Positions 1 through 12,720 are shown, numbered from the stretch's first letter. The stretch: DNA of 64,000 nt from Eucommia ulmoides (GCA_016647705.1 CM028335.1:4149501-4213500); one strand, 5' to 3'. The notes: generated by a model from the letters alone, not told the origin. Made by a program: numbers and translations.

Positions 1-2
1 TG

Positions 3-1559
3 CCCAAACCTGTTCATAATTGGAGAATGATTGTTGGTAACAGACTAATATGGAAACATCGACAATTAGAAAGCATAGCACAGGATTTGAATGTCCAAGT
101 TAATATTGATCACCTAAATAATTGTCAACGATCTGCTTGTGATTCAATTATGTCTTCATTACTTGGTAATAAGGGAGAGACATTCTTTTTAAATGGTGGC
201 GCTGGTACTGGAAAGACTTTTTTGTACAACATGATTGCAACAAAATGTCGTAACCTTGGTTATGTTGTCATTACTGTTGTTTTGTTCGGTATTGCATCGC
301 TACTTCTGCAAGGAGGCAGAACTGTACATTCTACGTTTCGCACCCCTTTAAATATCCTTGAAAACTAGATTTGCGGATTTAGTAAGCAATAATTGCAGGT
401 GGAATTGTTTAGAGAAACTAAATTAATAATTTGGAATGAGGTCTTAATGTAGCATAGGTATTGCATTGAATCGGTAGATCGCACACTTCAAGATATAAGA
501 GATAACACAAATCCATTTGGGGGTATCACTGTTGTACTTGGTGGAGATTTCAAACAAATATTACCCATTATACCCAAAGGCGTTCGTAAACAAATTGTGG
601 GTGTTTCGCTTAATCGGTCTAACCTTTAGAACTTCATTAAGGTGTTAACTCTATATCTCAACATGCGCTTGAGTAGCACAAATACTGAAAATGATGAGTT
701 TACCAAGTTTTTATGAGAGATACTGCTTATTTATTATATGTAGATAAGATTTTAACAAGCTTGAACAGTTTTTTTTTTTTTTTGGTTAAAGATTGGAAGC
801 AATCCACGTGAGATAATAAAATTCTCATCAAACATCCACAAGTGTTAAACATCGTCTGAACTCATCTCAACAGTTTACCCACAATTGAATGTTGTTGAAA
901 CTGTTACCCCGATATATTTGACTGAGCAATTTATACTTTCGGCCCGAAATGACGATGTTAGTGAGATTAATTCAACAACATTGGATAGTTTTCCTAGAGA
1001 AATTATCAAATACTTGGTTGCAGAGAAAATATCAGAAGATGATGAGGTTGATCTTCGAATCACTAATCGTTATCCTAATGAATATCTAAATTCGTTAGAT
1101 CCTCCAGGACTTTCCCCGTTCAAATTAAATTTGAAAATAGGTTGTTCAATAATGTTACTGAGAAATATTGAACCTAACGATGGACTATGTAATGGGACTC
1201 AATTGATGGTTGTTAGATGTGCTTCCCGAATAATTGAGGTTAGGATTTTAACAGAGGATAAATTCTAAAATTTGGTATTTATTCCGAGAATATCTTTAAC
1301 TCATTTGTCTTCGGATTTTCCTTTTCAAATGACAAGATGACAGTTTCATGTTCGTTTGGATTATGCAATGACAATAAACAAATCACGAGGTCAATCAGTA
1401 AAATTTGTTGGGATAGATTTGACTACACCAGTTTTTAGTCACGGACAACTTTATGTAGCCTTATATAGATGTACATCTTTCAACCGATTAAGCATACTTC
1501 TACCTAAAGATGGGCCTCAATCCATAATAAATATTGTTTATCGAGAAGTTCTAATATAA
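3..1559 (+). pseudogene. Helitron RepHel helicase, C-terminal remnant (PIF1-like)
   Basis: Pieces of a PIF1-family DNA helicase, the C-terminal half of the Helitron Rep/helicase protein that unwinds DNA during rolling-circle transposition. The frame is open to the window edge (base 3). Walker A GGAGTGKT lies at about 195-220, a motif II-like IIWNE at about 425-440 (normally DE) and [10 protein letters not shown] at about 540-575. Later blocks at 885-1268 ([50 protein letters not shown]) and 1356-1559 ([25 protein letters not shown]) match the order of helicase motifs in Helitrons. Stops near 366, 449, 628, 714 and 1266 and frame changes break it into at least four pieces, so it is dead. The Rep domain would lie upstream of the window. 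I found no convincing CTRR end with hairpin downstream. Confidence 0.9.
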
Positions 1560-2063
1560 TTAGCTCAAGCATTGCATCAGTATATTACAATTCCATATTA
1601 AGACTATTGGGGAACAATCTAGGCGAATGTGGAGTAGTACTAACCTTTCTGAGCTCTATTGTTTAATTTTTGTCCCATATTTTTAACTTATTTTGTAACT
1701 TTACTTTTTTTATTCTCATCTAATTCAAATACCCTTTGAGTGTTTACTCAAAACTTTTGCTATTAATATCTCAACTGATTTATAGTGAGGTGAATTCAAC
1801 TAGTAATATTTTTTTTGTTGTTTGATTATAAAAAAAAAAATTATCATTACTATTTGATTATCTTCATTAGTTGTTGTTGTGATTGGGTGAAAAAGTTCAA
1901 CATTGATGAGGAATTGAATAATTGATATTGTTTCATTATCTTTGTTCCTCATTTTATACTAAAAATAAATATCATTGTATTTGTTTCTCAGATATCTTTG
2001 AAAGTTTTTATAACTAATATGTTAGTTTTTTTTAGTCTGTGCCTTTAGGGAAGGGTTATATGA

Positions 2064-2161
<98 letters not shown>

Positions 2162-2400
2162 CAACTATATCTGTGGATATCTATTTTAAATTATCCCAAG
2201 ACTCATAGCCTAATGGATATTTAGTTTATTTTTTTTGTGAAAGGTTTAGAGTTAAATCCTCTCTTAACATATGTACCCAAAAAAAAATGAGTTTTTTATT
2301 ATATGATCCCCCATAGAGAGATCACTTAGAATAAAACCCTTTTCATAAAATCATTTAAGGCTCAGACCATCCCGTACAGTGGGTTTAATTTTCAACCCTC
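1560..2400. other. Noncoding spacer with a compound GT/AT microsatellite
   Basis: No gene is visible. At about 2064-2111 there is a (GT)n run that passes directly into an (AT)n run to about 2160. The rest is AT-rich. A Helitron 3' end should lie here or further on, but I could not place it. Confidence 0.7.
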
Positions 2401-3836
2401 CGACGAAGACACGGCGAACGGCGATGGACAATAATACCCTTGTGAACTCCAACGAGCCAAGTGGACGGATCAATTCAGTTATGGTAAGCGACAAAATAGA
2501 GATTTTTTAGGCTGATTCCAATATATGTACGACATTCCTTACACAGGGCATGGAATTTCAAAAACATTCGCTTCAAAATTGTAGGCGTTGCAGAAATGGT
2601 ACGAGGTGAAGAGTTTGAAATTACAATGACGGTGAATATACAACGCGGCGGCATTCGGACTATGTTTAAAGGTGAAGCAGGTCAGTTAATCGATTATATT
2701 CATTGAAAAGTTATATAATCACGTTTAATCTCATTTTTTAGGTTTTTTGGCGTTGTTACAACGTTTCGAAGTTGGATGTTCGAGTTTTTGGCGATGAATG
2801 AATGCCCATTTTTTTAGGGCACACACTATGAGGGAATATGAGCAAAGCGTTAACGTTAACGTATTTGGTGTTATTTTGTGTACCATGAACGTAATAACAA
2901 TGTGAATAGAAACAAATACAGTCAGGCAATGGGCGTACATGGTAAAGTTAGTTAACTCACAGTTTTTTCTGAAAAGCAAATACAGAGGCAATCGTTTGTA
3001 TTCAATGCAACGTTTTAACAGTAACATGTTTTAAAAATAACTTTTTTCGTTTTTAATGTTAACGTAATAACAATGTGAATATAAGCAAATACAGTCAGAG
3101 AATGAGTGTACATAGTAAAGTCAATTAACTCACAGTTTTTCAGCTTTTTCTGAAAAGTAAAGTGCTCTAAGTTACAGAGGCACTCGTTCGTATTCAATGA
3201 AATGTTTTAACGTTAACATGTTTTAACAAGCAGCTTATTTGCGTTAACGTTAACGCATTTAAGTTAATGCGTCAACGTTTACGCAATTAGTTTAAATACT
3301 GGACAGACTATCATTTAACGTTTAATGGCACGTTACAATGTTTTACAAGGTAACTTAATTGCGTTAACGTTAACGTAATCAAGTCCATTCGTTAACGTTT
3401 ACGCATTAGGTAATAGCGCTGAACCAGACCAATAAGCATACTGAAATCTAAACTTTCTGACGCACATTAATGTTTTATCTAGACTATTTTTTTCCACACA
3501 ATTTAGGGATGCATTCTTTTTTATTTTTGCAGATTTACTGGGGGTGGTCAAAGTAGTTTAGGTGCGTTAACGTTAACGCATTTTAAGTTTATGCGTTAAC
3601 GGTTACGCAGTAAATCTAAGTATTGGACCAGAAAAGTGTTAACATTAACGTTACCCCTGTTTTACAAGGCAACTTGATTGCGTTTAACGTTTACGCAATC
3701 AGTATAAGCGCTCGAACAGACCAATAAGCATACTGAAATCTAAACTTTTTCGATGCATATTAATGTTTATCTAGACTGTTTTTTTTCACACAATTGGGTT
3801 GCATTTTTTTAATTTTGCAGATTTACGGGGGGATCA

Positions 3837-6052
3837 ATGGCTACACGCAAATTTTTTATGTGCAAGTTTGATGGTTACTCATTGGGCGTCAAGGTGGATG
3901 ATGATTTCATGCATGCGGTGCTTATTCAAAATGTGTTGTCGCGGTAGGACGTGTTGAGGGATGTTTTGTTCGAGATGTTTTATTCCATACCAAGGCATGA
4001 CAAGTGCCTAATATCATGTCAGGACGACGTAGAGGTAATGGTTAGCCTTGCACGAGCAATGAAGCTTGAATATGTGGGGTTAGAGATAAAAGTGTACGGC
4101 AACGGTAGTGGACCAAGTGGCAGTTGGGACAGGATGTTATTTGAATATCCAATGGGCCGGGGGGACCGGGATGGCATGAATGTGGAGGACGACCTGTTGT
4201 CCATTTTCTGTCCATTGCCTAAAAAGATATTATTGTCCAATCATTGGGCTGAAGGTCTTAAAGAAGCCGGGCAGATTTTTAAGGGTGGAATACCAAAATT
4301 CAGAGAATCACTAAAGAAATATGTTGTACAAATAGGTTTCACATTTTAGTACATAAAGAACGACAAGAAGAAGGTGACAGCTGAATGTTCTCTCAAGGAA
4401 GAGAGAATGCAAATGGAGAGTGCATGGTAGACTAGACGAAAGGAATGAGTTTTTTTATATTTGGGAGTTCCAGAGAAATCATAGTTGCGGCGCTGCTTAT
4501 AGGACAGCGAGGAATGAGAAGATGAACTGTAGTGTTGTGAAGTCATGTCTTTTAGACTTAGTTCGGAATACCCCGTCAACTCGTCCAATTAACGTTGTTC
4601 ACACGTTCAAGAACGACTATGGGATTGAGATTCCATACCACATTGCATGGAATAGCGTGGAAAAAGTTCGGGATGATTTGTATGGCAACCACGAATCGTT
4701 TTATGATCAATTGCGCTCGTACTTAGATGCATGCAGGCAGACGAACCCAGGCAGCCATTTGGGGTTGGATTACGATAAAGAAACAGACCATTTCAAAAGA
4801 CTGTTTGTATCGTTCTATGCGACTGCACACGGGTTCAAATACTGCAAGCCGATGTTCTTTCTAGACGGGGCATTTCTGAGGGGTAGGTACAAGAGGTGTT
4901 TGTTGGCGGCCAGCGCAAAGGATGGGAACAATGGTAGATATTGTTTGATTCCTTATTACATAAACGCAATAACATTTAACGTTAACACATTAGATGCAAG
5001 TAACGCTTTCTTATTTTTTTTTTTACATTTTTTTCAACAGTTTTGTGGGGTGGGGGGGTTGGTGTGACGAGATAAGCTGATCATGTTTGAGGATGAGACA
5101 TGAGAACTTTTTTAACGTTAATGTTAAATGTGTTAACGTTAACATATATAAACGGGTTGTGTATACAATGTTTATTTACTGCACGCTGATCTGTTTTTGT
5201 GTTTTTCATAAATGGACAGGTCTTTTCGTAGTGGTATTTGTTGTTGTTGATGCGGAAAACGATGACAACTGGTATTGGTTCATGACCAATTTAAAAAAAA
5301 TTGTGGCGAAAGAACGCGTGTTAACCTTCATTTCTGATCGACATAGCGGCATTCTTGAAAGAGTCCAGAAGATGTTCCCGGATTGTTTTCATTCTTATTG
5401 CTTGAACCACCTGAAAAACAATATGAGGGACAAATTAGCGGGTTTGAAACAAACATGGAATGAGAAGCTCGTGCAAAAATATTCGATCATGGCATATACG
5501 GCGAGGCTTGACAAATACTACCAGTTGAGGGAAGAATTAAGAACAGAAGGTATGGACGAGTAGAGAATTTCCTAGAGGATGTGCCACCTGATAACTTCTG
5601 TAACATGTTTTTCAAAGGCAAAAGATATGGGGAGATGTCGTCCAACCTAGCGGAGTCATTCAACGCATGGATTTTTTATTACCGGCACCTGTTGATCATA
5701 TTAATGGTCGACAAGATTAGGTGCAAGGTAATAAATCAGTTGTCAGTGAGATGCGCCGAATCACTTCTGATGATGAGTTTCCTATGCCCAGTACGCGATC
5801 AAATGCTGTCGCGGATGATAAGTGACGGATAGACGTGGAATGTTGTTGAGTGCGGTAACAGTGTATACGAAGTGCATTCGATCCCATCCGTTCTGGTTGA
5901 TGTGGATAAAAAAACGTGTTCCTGCTTCAGGTGGTAGGGAAACCGGTTCCCGTGTGTTTATGCTTATGCGGCGATACAAAAAAACGGCTAGAATATATAT
6001 TCATTTGTTGAGCCATTTTTCTCGGAGGGAGGGATGTTCTTTTTGTTTTGCG
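3837..6052 (+). pseudogene. MuDR-type MULE transposase, inactivated
   Basis: DDE transposase that would cut and join Mutator element ends in the nucleus. The chosen ATG (MATRKFFMCKFDGYSLGV) follows a plausible acceptor, TTTTGCAG. Visible in order: the N-terminal MuDR region at 3837-4350, a zinc-binding-like block (ECKWRVHGRLDERNEF, HSCG) at 4400-4500, the first catalytic Asp in FFLDGAFLRGRYKRCLL near 4855-4900, an intron from about 4940 to 5220 holding two palindromes, VVDAENDDNWYWF at 5240, the second Asp in FISDRHSGIL near 5330, the catalytic Glu in SNLAESFNAW near 5640, and a SWIM-type finger (CSCFRW, FPCVYAYA) near 5915-5970 where the usual His is Tyr. Stops at about 3946, 4347 and 5934 and frameshifts near 4400 and 5555 make it non-functional. 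It faces the protease gene tail to tail. Confidence 0.9.
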
Positions 6053-6898
6053 TAAACAGTTATTATATACACGTAAACCTTTTTTTTGTGTTAACGTTAA
6101 CACAAGTACGATTCGCACATTTTAACGTTTTAAGCGCTGTCATAATGGTATATAATTTAATTGCATTAACGTTAACGCAATTACAAAATCGAGCTCAATA
6201 ACTAATCGGGTAAACATTAACGTATTTTTTTTTACAAACCAGCACAAGCAAATTACAGTTTGCATTAACGTTAACGTTAACCCAATTACAACAAAAAATT
6301 TATTACAATTACGTTAATGTTAACGTGATGGCAATTTACAACCAAAAAACTCATTAACTGATTGCGTTAACGTTAACGCATTAAGGAACCCATCACATTT
6401 AATTTTTGTTGCGTTAACGTAAATGCAATTACAACTAGCACATGTAAAATTACTAATTGCGTTAATATTAACGTCATTACAACAAAAAACTAAAAACTTA
6501 TTGCGTTAACGTTAATGCATTAACAATTCAGCACACTTACTTACTTACGTTAACATTAACACAATTACAACCCAACATCAACGTCAAAAGGAAACACATT
6601 TAATGCAATAAGAGTTAAAGAATTATATTTTTTACTAAGTTAATGTTAATGCATTTTTTCGCACATTACGTTAACGCTGTTTGCACATTAAACCGCCCAT
6701 CAAACACACGCAGCTATCATCGCAAAAAATGAATTAAATAGGGGAATATATACATTTTCTCATATTTTTGTCTTATATCATTGATCAACCCCCTCTAGCC
6801 CCCTCTAGGTCAGGGTGCACCCTGATCTGGTTGGGTTTTTTCAACATCGTTGACCACCACGAGGACTCAACTGTAGTGCGGATGGTTGAGTAGGGCAT

Positions 6899-9800
6899 GT
6901 ATTACGTCTTTCCGGACACCCCATGCATCCGCCACCGACAATTTTTTCCCGACGGGCATATTGCAGCATATTGTTTCATAATGTACATAACAAAAATGCC
7001 ACAATTAGTCCTGCAAACGGGGAGGAAAGGTAAACAGATGAGAATGATAAATTTGCACAAACATACGATTTTTAGTACACAGTTTCGGATGGGTGAACTT
7101 ACGCCTCGCGTTGTTGCGGTGAATCGAGATATTGTTCTATAGGTGCGTCGCCCCAATCTGGCCGTATTTCCATGTTGATATGTCGTTCAACAAACTTTTT
7201 CTGTTCAGAATATAGGTTAGTCAAATAAAACAGAGTGTAGTTATAGACAGTCAAAGTAGTTCCATGTCAAATCACGTACCACCGTAAGCGCATCGTTATA
7301 ATAATGATCAGTCTTGTTCTTCCTAGGACGGATGGAATTGTAGAATGTCTATTTTTTATCATGTATGTCCAGCACCATTACAGTCCAGTGATTGGGTGAC
7401 GCATGGCGACCGTTAGTGTTCATCGGAAACATAACATAATGGTTTTCTTTGTTGAATGCGATGGAGATTATGTAGTAGAGATCTTTCAGCAGCAGCTTAT
7501 TGTCTTCTTTTATAACATTCTATGATTTTTTTACATGTTAGCAAGTTTGGATGAAAAAGGAAAAAAAAACTAACATTGTGCTAAAGCGTCTTACCCAAAT
7601 GCATGATATTGCAAACCGCGTTTCGTGCAAAAGCACGATTGATGTCGACATCCGCACGTGATTGATTGATCTAATTTTATCTTCCAAACACTCTCCGTAC
7701 AAATCGATAACCTGTGGGAAAAGAGAGAGGGGAGTCAGTACGTTAACGTTAACGCAAATTTTGTTAACGTAAATATCTTTTTTCACGAAACAAGTTGATG
7801 TAAGCATTTAATCAATCACAAACATTATGCAGTCGGTTTCATACGTTATCCGACACACGACGCTCCACAAGCATGCAAATTACGTCGCCTCATGAAACCG
7901 TGGCCATGGGTTTTCCCCCTCCAAAGACGAATGTACTAAGACATTGTCAAAAACAACACATCACATGATCAGCAAACATTTTTATGGAAAAAGGCATTTT
8001 AAAAGTAAATAGGCACTTTGAGTTAATTTTTGGTTTTTACCCTGGGCCCTCTTTGGAAATCACAGACAACTTCTCCCAATATTCATCACCAAGCATCGCA
8101 CCAACGATCGTCGCATTACGAGCTGGCAGTCTTGCATTGTCTTCATACATTGTTGTCGATGGAAGCTCATCGACATTAATTATGTCAGATTTCTCTTTCT
8201 ACTTCCCCTTCCCTTTTTCTTTGAGGTAGACAAAATCACTGCCTTGTTTCTTTGGTTGCCTCTCATTTTTCTTTACTCATCCAACCATGGAGCTAACTTT
8301 TGTGTTGACCCCATATGCGACGTAGGCATCGGGACTGGCGACGGTGCATCGGGGGCATTCGTCGGCATAACCATAGAGAGCGGTTGAGGCTCGAGGAATA
8401 CGAGAGTGGTAGTGGTACCCCTCCCCTCCATTTGCATGTGGCCGTTCGATTTCGTCTGGAGGTCCTGTATTTGTTTATTTAGCGCCACACGCATTTTAAC
8501 GTGTGATTTGGCTATCTCATTCTTATCCTCCCTCAGCAGTTTGTTGATTTCTTGTTCGGTTTTCAAGTCAAGAGCAAGATCATTATATTTCTTCTTCATT
8601 TTGTCAGCATCATCAGCATGTTACTGATTCAATGTTTGGATGGTTTTTTTCAATGTCTCTACCTCCTGGGCGAGCTCGTGACATCTCTACCTAAGGTCAT
8701 CTTTCTCTGTATCGACGGGGGGCTCCCTATACTTCTAAGTCACGTCGTGCACGCTCATTTCCATCAGGATGTCTGCCTTCTCCCCAATTGATTTTGCTAA
8801 TTTCGCAGAGACGTTGGAGACATAATGCTCATAACTTTCCTTTTCTTGCAACGACGATGCTTTCAAATGATCAATCTATTTTTTCTGCTCGACGTTGGCA
8901 GCGGTTATGATTACAATTACCCTATGCAACATCGCGATGGTCTACTATTTTTCCATTTTATTCGCTGCGAACTCACCCTGTATGTGTTTGATCTGTTTGC
9001 GGATGTTATCGACTGTACACGCGAGCACAAATGATGGTCTCAAGGCACCCTCTAAAGGTGTGCAAAATGCACTCTCAGCGGGGGCAGAATCATCACCCAA
9101 ATCAGTTGCCTCTTGAGTGGGGACAAGAGTAGGCTGATTTATGAGGGGTGTCAGATACCGACCTATGATGTCGTCAACCATTACATCGTAGCCATCATTA
9201 GCACTAACGTTTGGATCTACGCCCTCATTGTCGGGGCTATCTGTAATTGAGTCATCACTTTCCTCCTTCCAAGCAATCCCCATTTGAAGTTCTGTTAAAG
9301 TCTCATCAGCGGGTTGGTCCTTCACCTGGCATATGTGCAAGTATTAACGTTAACACAGCCGCCACTACCCCCAACAAACTAACTGATTGTGTTAACGTTA
9401 ACGCAATCACAACGCCAACCAATACTAATTGCGTTAAAGTTAAAGCAATTTATAACTCAGCACATATAAATTACTTGCGTTAACGTTAAACATAAATTAC
9501 AAACCAAAAACCAAAAACCAAACAAATAAATGCGTTAACGTTAACGCAATAACAATCCAGCCATATATAACTTACTTTGATTTAACGTTAATGCAAAAAT
9601 AACTAATTGCGTTAACATTAATGCAAATATTAATTGCATTAACGTTAACACAAATACCACATAGCACATTTTATGTACTTGTGTTAACGTTAACACAATT
9701 ACCCTCATTAGCAACGTCAATGGTAACATTAACACAATAAAGTCATTGTGTTAACGTTAACACAAATTAGTATACCTGTTCGGCCATACCAATAAACAAA

Positions 9801-10883
9801 CCAAATCTAAATATTTTTTTATGTTAACTTAAATGTTTATTTTTTTAAACACAATCAGATGTGTCAATTGGAGTTAATATATTGTTCAAAAGCTTGAATG
9901 CATTCGTACCCCCCATTTTATTTTTATTTAAAGCACAAGACGTTTTTTTTGTTTACCTTATCAGCTGGCAGGAGCCCGAGGGGGATGCCACCTAGGTTGG
10001 AAGAAAACGTGGTGAGGCACCGTCGCTCCAAACGCGGCACACTATGCTTCCTACACTCGATGTGGTCAACCAACGTTGTGTGCTCGCACAACCAATACTA
10101 CAAAGCAAAAATTGTACTATATCAAGTAGGTTCAGCAAACAACACTTTTTAATTTGGGGAAAACATTTTCACAATGTTTATGTGTATACCTGGAGAGCAA
10201 GCACGCACCCCGTGACTGACCGGGGTTCCATGTACGATTTCTTGAGGCTCGTTTCTAGATCTATGAATATTATAGCTGTCTAGTTGTAATTTGCCATGTC
10301 TTCAATCGTTTTAACATAGCGAACTAACCACTTCAGGACCTGCTGCCCAGTTGTCGTAAAGAAGCATGTGGTCATTAGGTGCAGAATGACCATACACACA
10401 ACATCCTGTACTGTTTCATCGTCTGTGGCGTTCACAAGTGATTGCACTTGTGATCTCAAATACGCAACACTGAACCTGCGGTCTACAAATGTCAGTTTTA
10501 GACATAAAGGGAGAGTTGGATTTTGTGTAGCGGCTCACAACAACAGGTTCTTTGCCTGTCGCTATCCCAAATATCAGTTGTATGTCCAGTGGGGTTATCT
10601 GGATCAGCTTGTTCCCTATCTTAACCCCCCTCCCCGCGCGTAGGGTTGTAGCATTGGATGACCATTTCAACGAGATCATCATTTTTGTGTATATTTTCGA
10701 GAGTCACCCTCTGCTCATATAACGTCTCGAATAATTTTGCAAATTGGGTCCTGGCCAGCAGCGTCTTATGTCAATCTTTGAGTTTGCATTCTTTCAGCAG
10801 TTCATACGTCTGCTTCAGGTTGGAGCGATAAAGGAACATCCGCTGGTTGGAGCTTTCTTTTTTGGGTTTCTTAAGAAGCTTTA
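6899..10883 (-). pseudogene. MULE-borne Ulp1-like (C48) cysteine protease gene, inactivated
   Basis: A multi-exon gene of the Ulp1/SENP class, whose founding members process SUMO; copies in MULEs have no settled role. Exons I can read on -: about 10883-10190 (LKQTYELLKECKLKD, KIGNKLIQITPLDIQLIFG, MEPRSVTGCVLALQ), about 10118-9957 (CEHTTLVDHIECRKHSVPR, ending LLPADK before a GTAAAC donor), 9328-8039 (acidic then coiled-coil region such as INKLLREDKNEIAKSH), about 7975-7820, 7709-7605 (VIDLYGECLEDKIRSINH), about 7530-7278 and about 7210-7103, then 7013-6899. The catalytic triad signature survives: His in NHWTVMVLD, Asp in VLDIHD and Cys in TNCGIFVMYIMKQY, usually DCG. Frameshifts near 10630 and 10500 and stops near 10762, 10283 and 7350 disable it. 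First exons probably lie further upstream, before 12560. Confidence 0.85.
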
Positions 10884-10976
10884 CTGCAAGAACGGCGCAG
10901 AACACAATTAATGCACATTACAAGACGCACGTTAATGTTAAAGCAGTCATCCATATCCCTCTTTATGTAACAAAAA

Positions 10977-11860
10977 CAGTACCAAAATCCTAAAATTAAT
11001 GCACATTAAAGTTTACTCATTCACACCCCTATTTACAAGTAAAACCCATTTGCGTTAAAATAGTCCACCTTTTTTTTACACAGACAAATTGGGGGTTGTG
11101 TTAATGTTAATGCAATTAATATTCATGCCTTACATTAACGCAAGAGACCCTTTACTTTTTAAGAGGCAACAATTTGCGTTAACGTTAACGCACTGCAATA
11201 AACGCGTTAACATTAACGCACGACCTTCAAACCAAAATGGTGTACCAGATTTGAGAAATTAACGCAAAAATAGTACCAAATCCTAAAATTAATGCACATT
11301 AAAGTTTACTCATCCACACATCCTATTTACAAGCAAAACTCATTTGCGTTAAAATGGTCCACCTTTTTTTTACACAGACAAACTGGGATTGCATTAACGT
11401 TAATGCAATTAATATTCATGTCTTACGTTAACGCAACATGCCCTTTACTTTTTAACAGGCAACAATTTGCGTTAACATTAACGCATTGCAATAAACACGT
11501 TCACGTTAACGCATTACCTTCAAACCAAAATGGGGTACCAGATTTGAGAAACTAACGCAAAAACAATACCAAATCTTAAAATTAATGCACATTAAAATTT
11601 ACTCATCCACACACCCTATTTACAACCAAAACCCATTTGCGTTAAAATGGTACACCCTTTTTAACACAGACAAACTGGAGTTACATTAACGTTAATGCAA
11701 TTAATATTCATGCCTTACGTTAACGCAACATGCCCTTACCTTTTACAGGAAACAACTTGCATTAACGTTAACGCACTATAATAAACGCGTTAACATTAAC
11801 ACATCCCCTTTCAAAACCAAAATGTTGTACCAGATTTGAGAAATTAACGCAAACAGGCCA
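10977..11860. repeat. About 294-bp tandem repeat, three copies, upstream of the protease gene
   Basis: A block starting with ACCAAATCCTAAAATTAATG recurs from about 10980, 11273 and 11566, a spacing of about 293 bp. Each unit contains CATTTGCGTTAAAAT, a T-rich stretch ending in ACACAGACAAA, and two or three members of the GTTAAC palindrome family, followed by CAAACCAAAATGG and CCAGATTTGAGAA. A shorter fourth partial copy follows to about 11990. It lies 5' of the - strand protease exons. Confidence 0.85.
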
Positions 11861-12720
11861 TTCTTTTTTACAGGCAACTATTTGCATTAACGTTAACGCA
11901 CTACAATAAACTCATTAACGTTAACGCATTTTTCGCTCAAAACCCAAATGTTGTACTAGATTAGAGAAAATAGCCGTTACCGAAGAGTAACGCACAACAA
12001 TCCCCCCTTTTTCACAGGCAAGTTCTTTTGCGTTAACATTAACGCAAATACATCCACGCGTTAATGTTAACACAACCTAGTACATAGTGGTGTACCAGAC
12101 AAACAAACATACCTAAATCTAAACATCCGACTCACATTAATGTTAACGTTAACGCAAGCATTCTTTTTAAATTTTTGCTTTTTGGAGGCAAAACAACAGG
12201 TGGGTAAACCCAATAAACATGTGAAGGTTTTCAACATCGCAAACCCACGAAACAAAACACGACATACGATGTCAAAAAAAACATAAATCCAAAACCGAGA
12301 AACAGAGCATTTCGAAGTCGAGGAAAATAGACGAACATCATCGTCTCATTTGTGATTTTGATTTCTAAACGCTTTTCGCCGAACAAAAGTGTATCGATTT
12401 TAGGGTTTCACATACCATCGGGACTAAGGATTCCTCATTTCTGTGTGGAAGACGATGGGGCGCGTTCAAAATTCTCCATTATTTGAAGACGACGGGGCAC
12501 GTTCGGATTATTAGTTATATCGCCTCTTTAGTTTTAGGGTTTCGGAGTTTTTAAGCATGGAGAGAATAGAGAGCGTTTTAGGCGATTTTTTGTATGCAGT
12601 CGTGCAGATAGTGGAACGGGTAGCAGGACATATCGGAATCAGAACAGACGCGGTAACACAACCATTACTAACAGTGCATTAACGTTAACGCAATCCGCTA
12701 ACGTTAACAAAAAAAAAAAA

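Larger units (their letters stand above)
2841..12713. repeat. Dispersed palindrome family GCGTTAACGTTAACGC
   Basis: A 16-bp self-complementary motif occurs many times with near copies. Exact GCGTTAACGTTAACGC stands at 3241-3256, 3564-3579, 6364-6379, 9532-9547 and 11176-11191. The symmetric variant GTGTTAACGTTAACAC stands at 6089-6104, 9681-9696 and 9748-9763, and GCATTAACGTTAATGC at 11391-11406. Core GTTAACGTTAAC copies also lie at 2849, 3363, 5132 and 7742, in the 6240-6285 block, near 12135 and elsewhere. Copies cluster at 2840-3720, 6060-6680, 9340-9780, 10900-12170 and 12670-12713, often 40-60 bp apart in stretches such as CAATTACAAC. They sit in introns and spacers; none was seen inside recognisable exons. 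I saw no comparable cluster elsewhere in the window. Confidence 0.95.
2400..12720. mobile_element. Mutator-like element carrying a Ulp1-type protease gene (boundaries approximate)
   Basis: The region holds a MuDR-type transposase on + (3837-6052) and a Ulp1/C48 protease gene on - (6899 to at least 10883) in tail-to-tail arrangement, with one repeat family, the GTTAACGTTAAC palindrome, running from 2849 to about 12713 in the introns and spacers of both genes. That layout is known from plant MULEs that captured Ulp1-like genes (Kaonashi-type elements of Arabidopsis and relatives in other dicots). I could not find terminal inverted repeats or a target-site duplication, so the limits are set by the first and last palindrome and the first exon-like sequence. 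Non-TIR MULEs are known, so missing TIRs do not exclude this. Many stops and frameshifts show the element is inactive. Confidence 0.8.

Noticed and set aside
1560..2400. Helitron 3' terminus
   Set aside because: No CTRR end with a short hairpin just before it that I would trust.
6060..6680. Regularly spaced palindromes as a CRISPR array
   Set aside because: Spacers are not unique fixed-length sequences, repeats vary, and the context is a plant MULE.
2400..12720. Terminal inverted repeats for the first MULE
   Set aside because: I compared the outer ~300 bp on both sides by eye and found no convincing match or target duplication.
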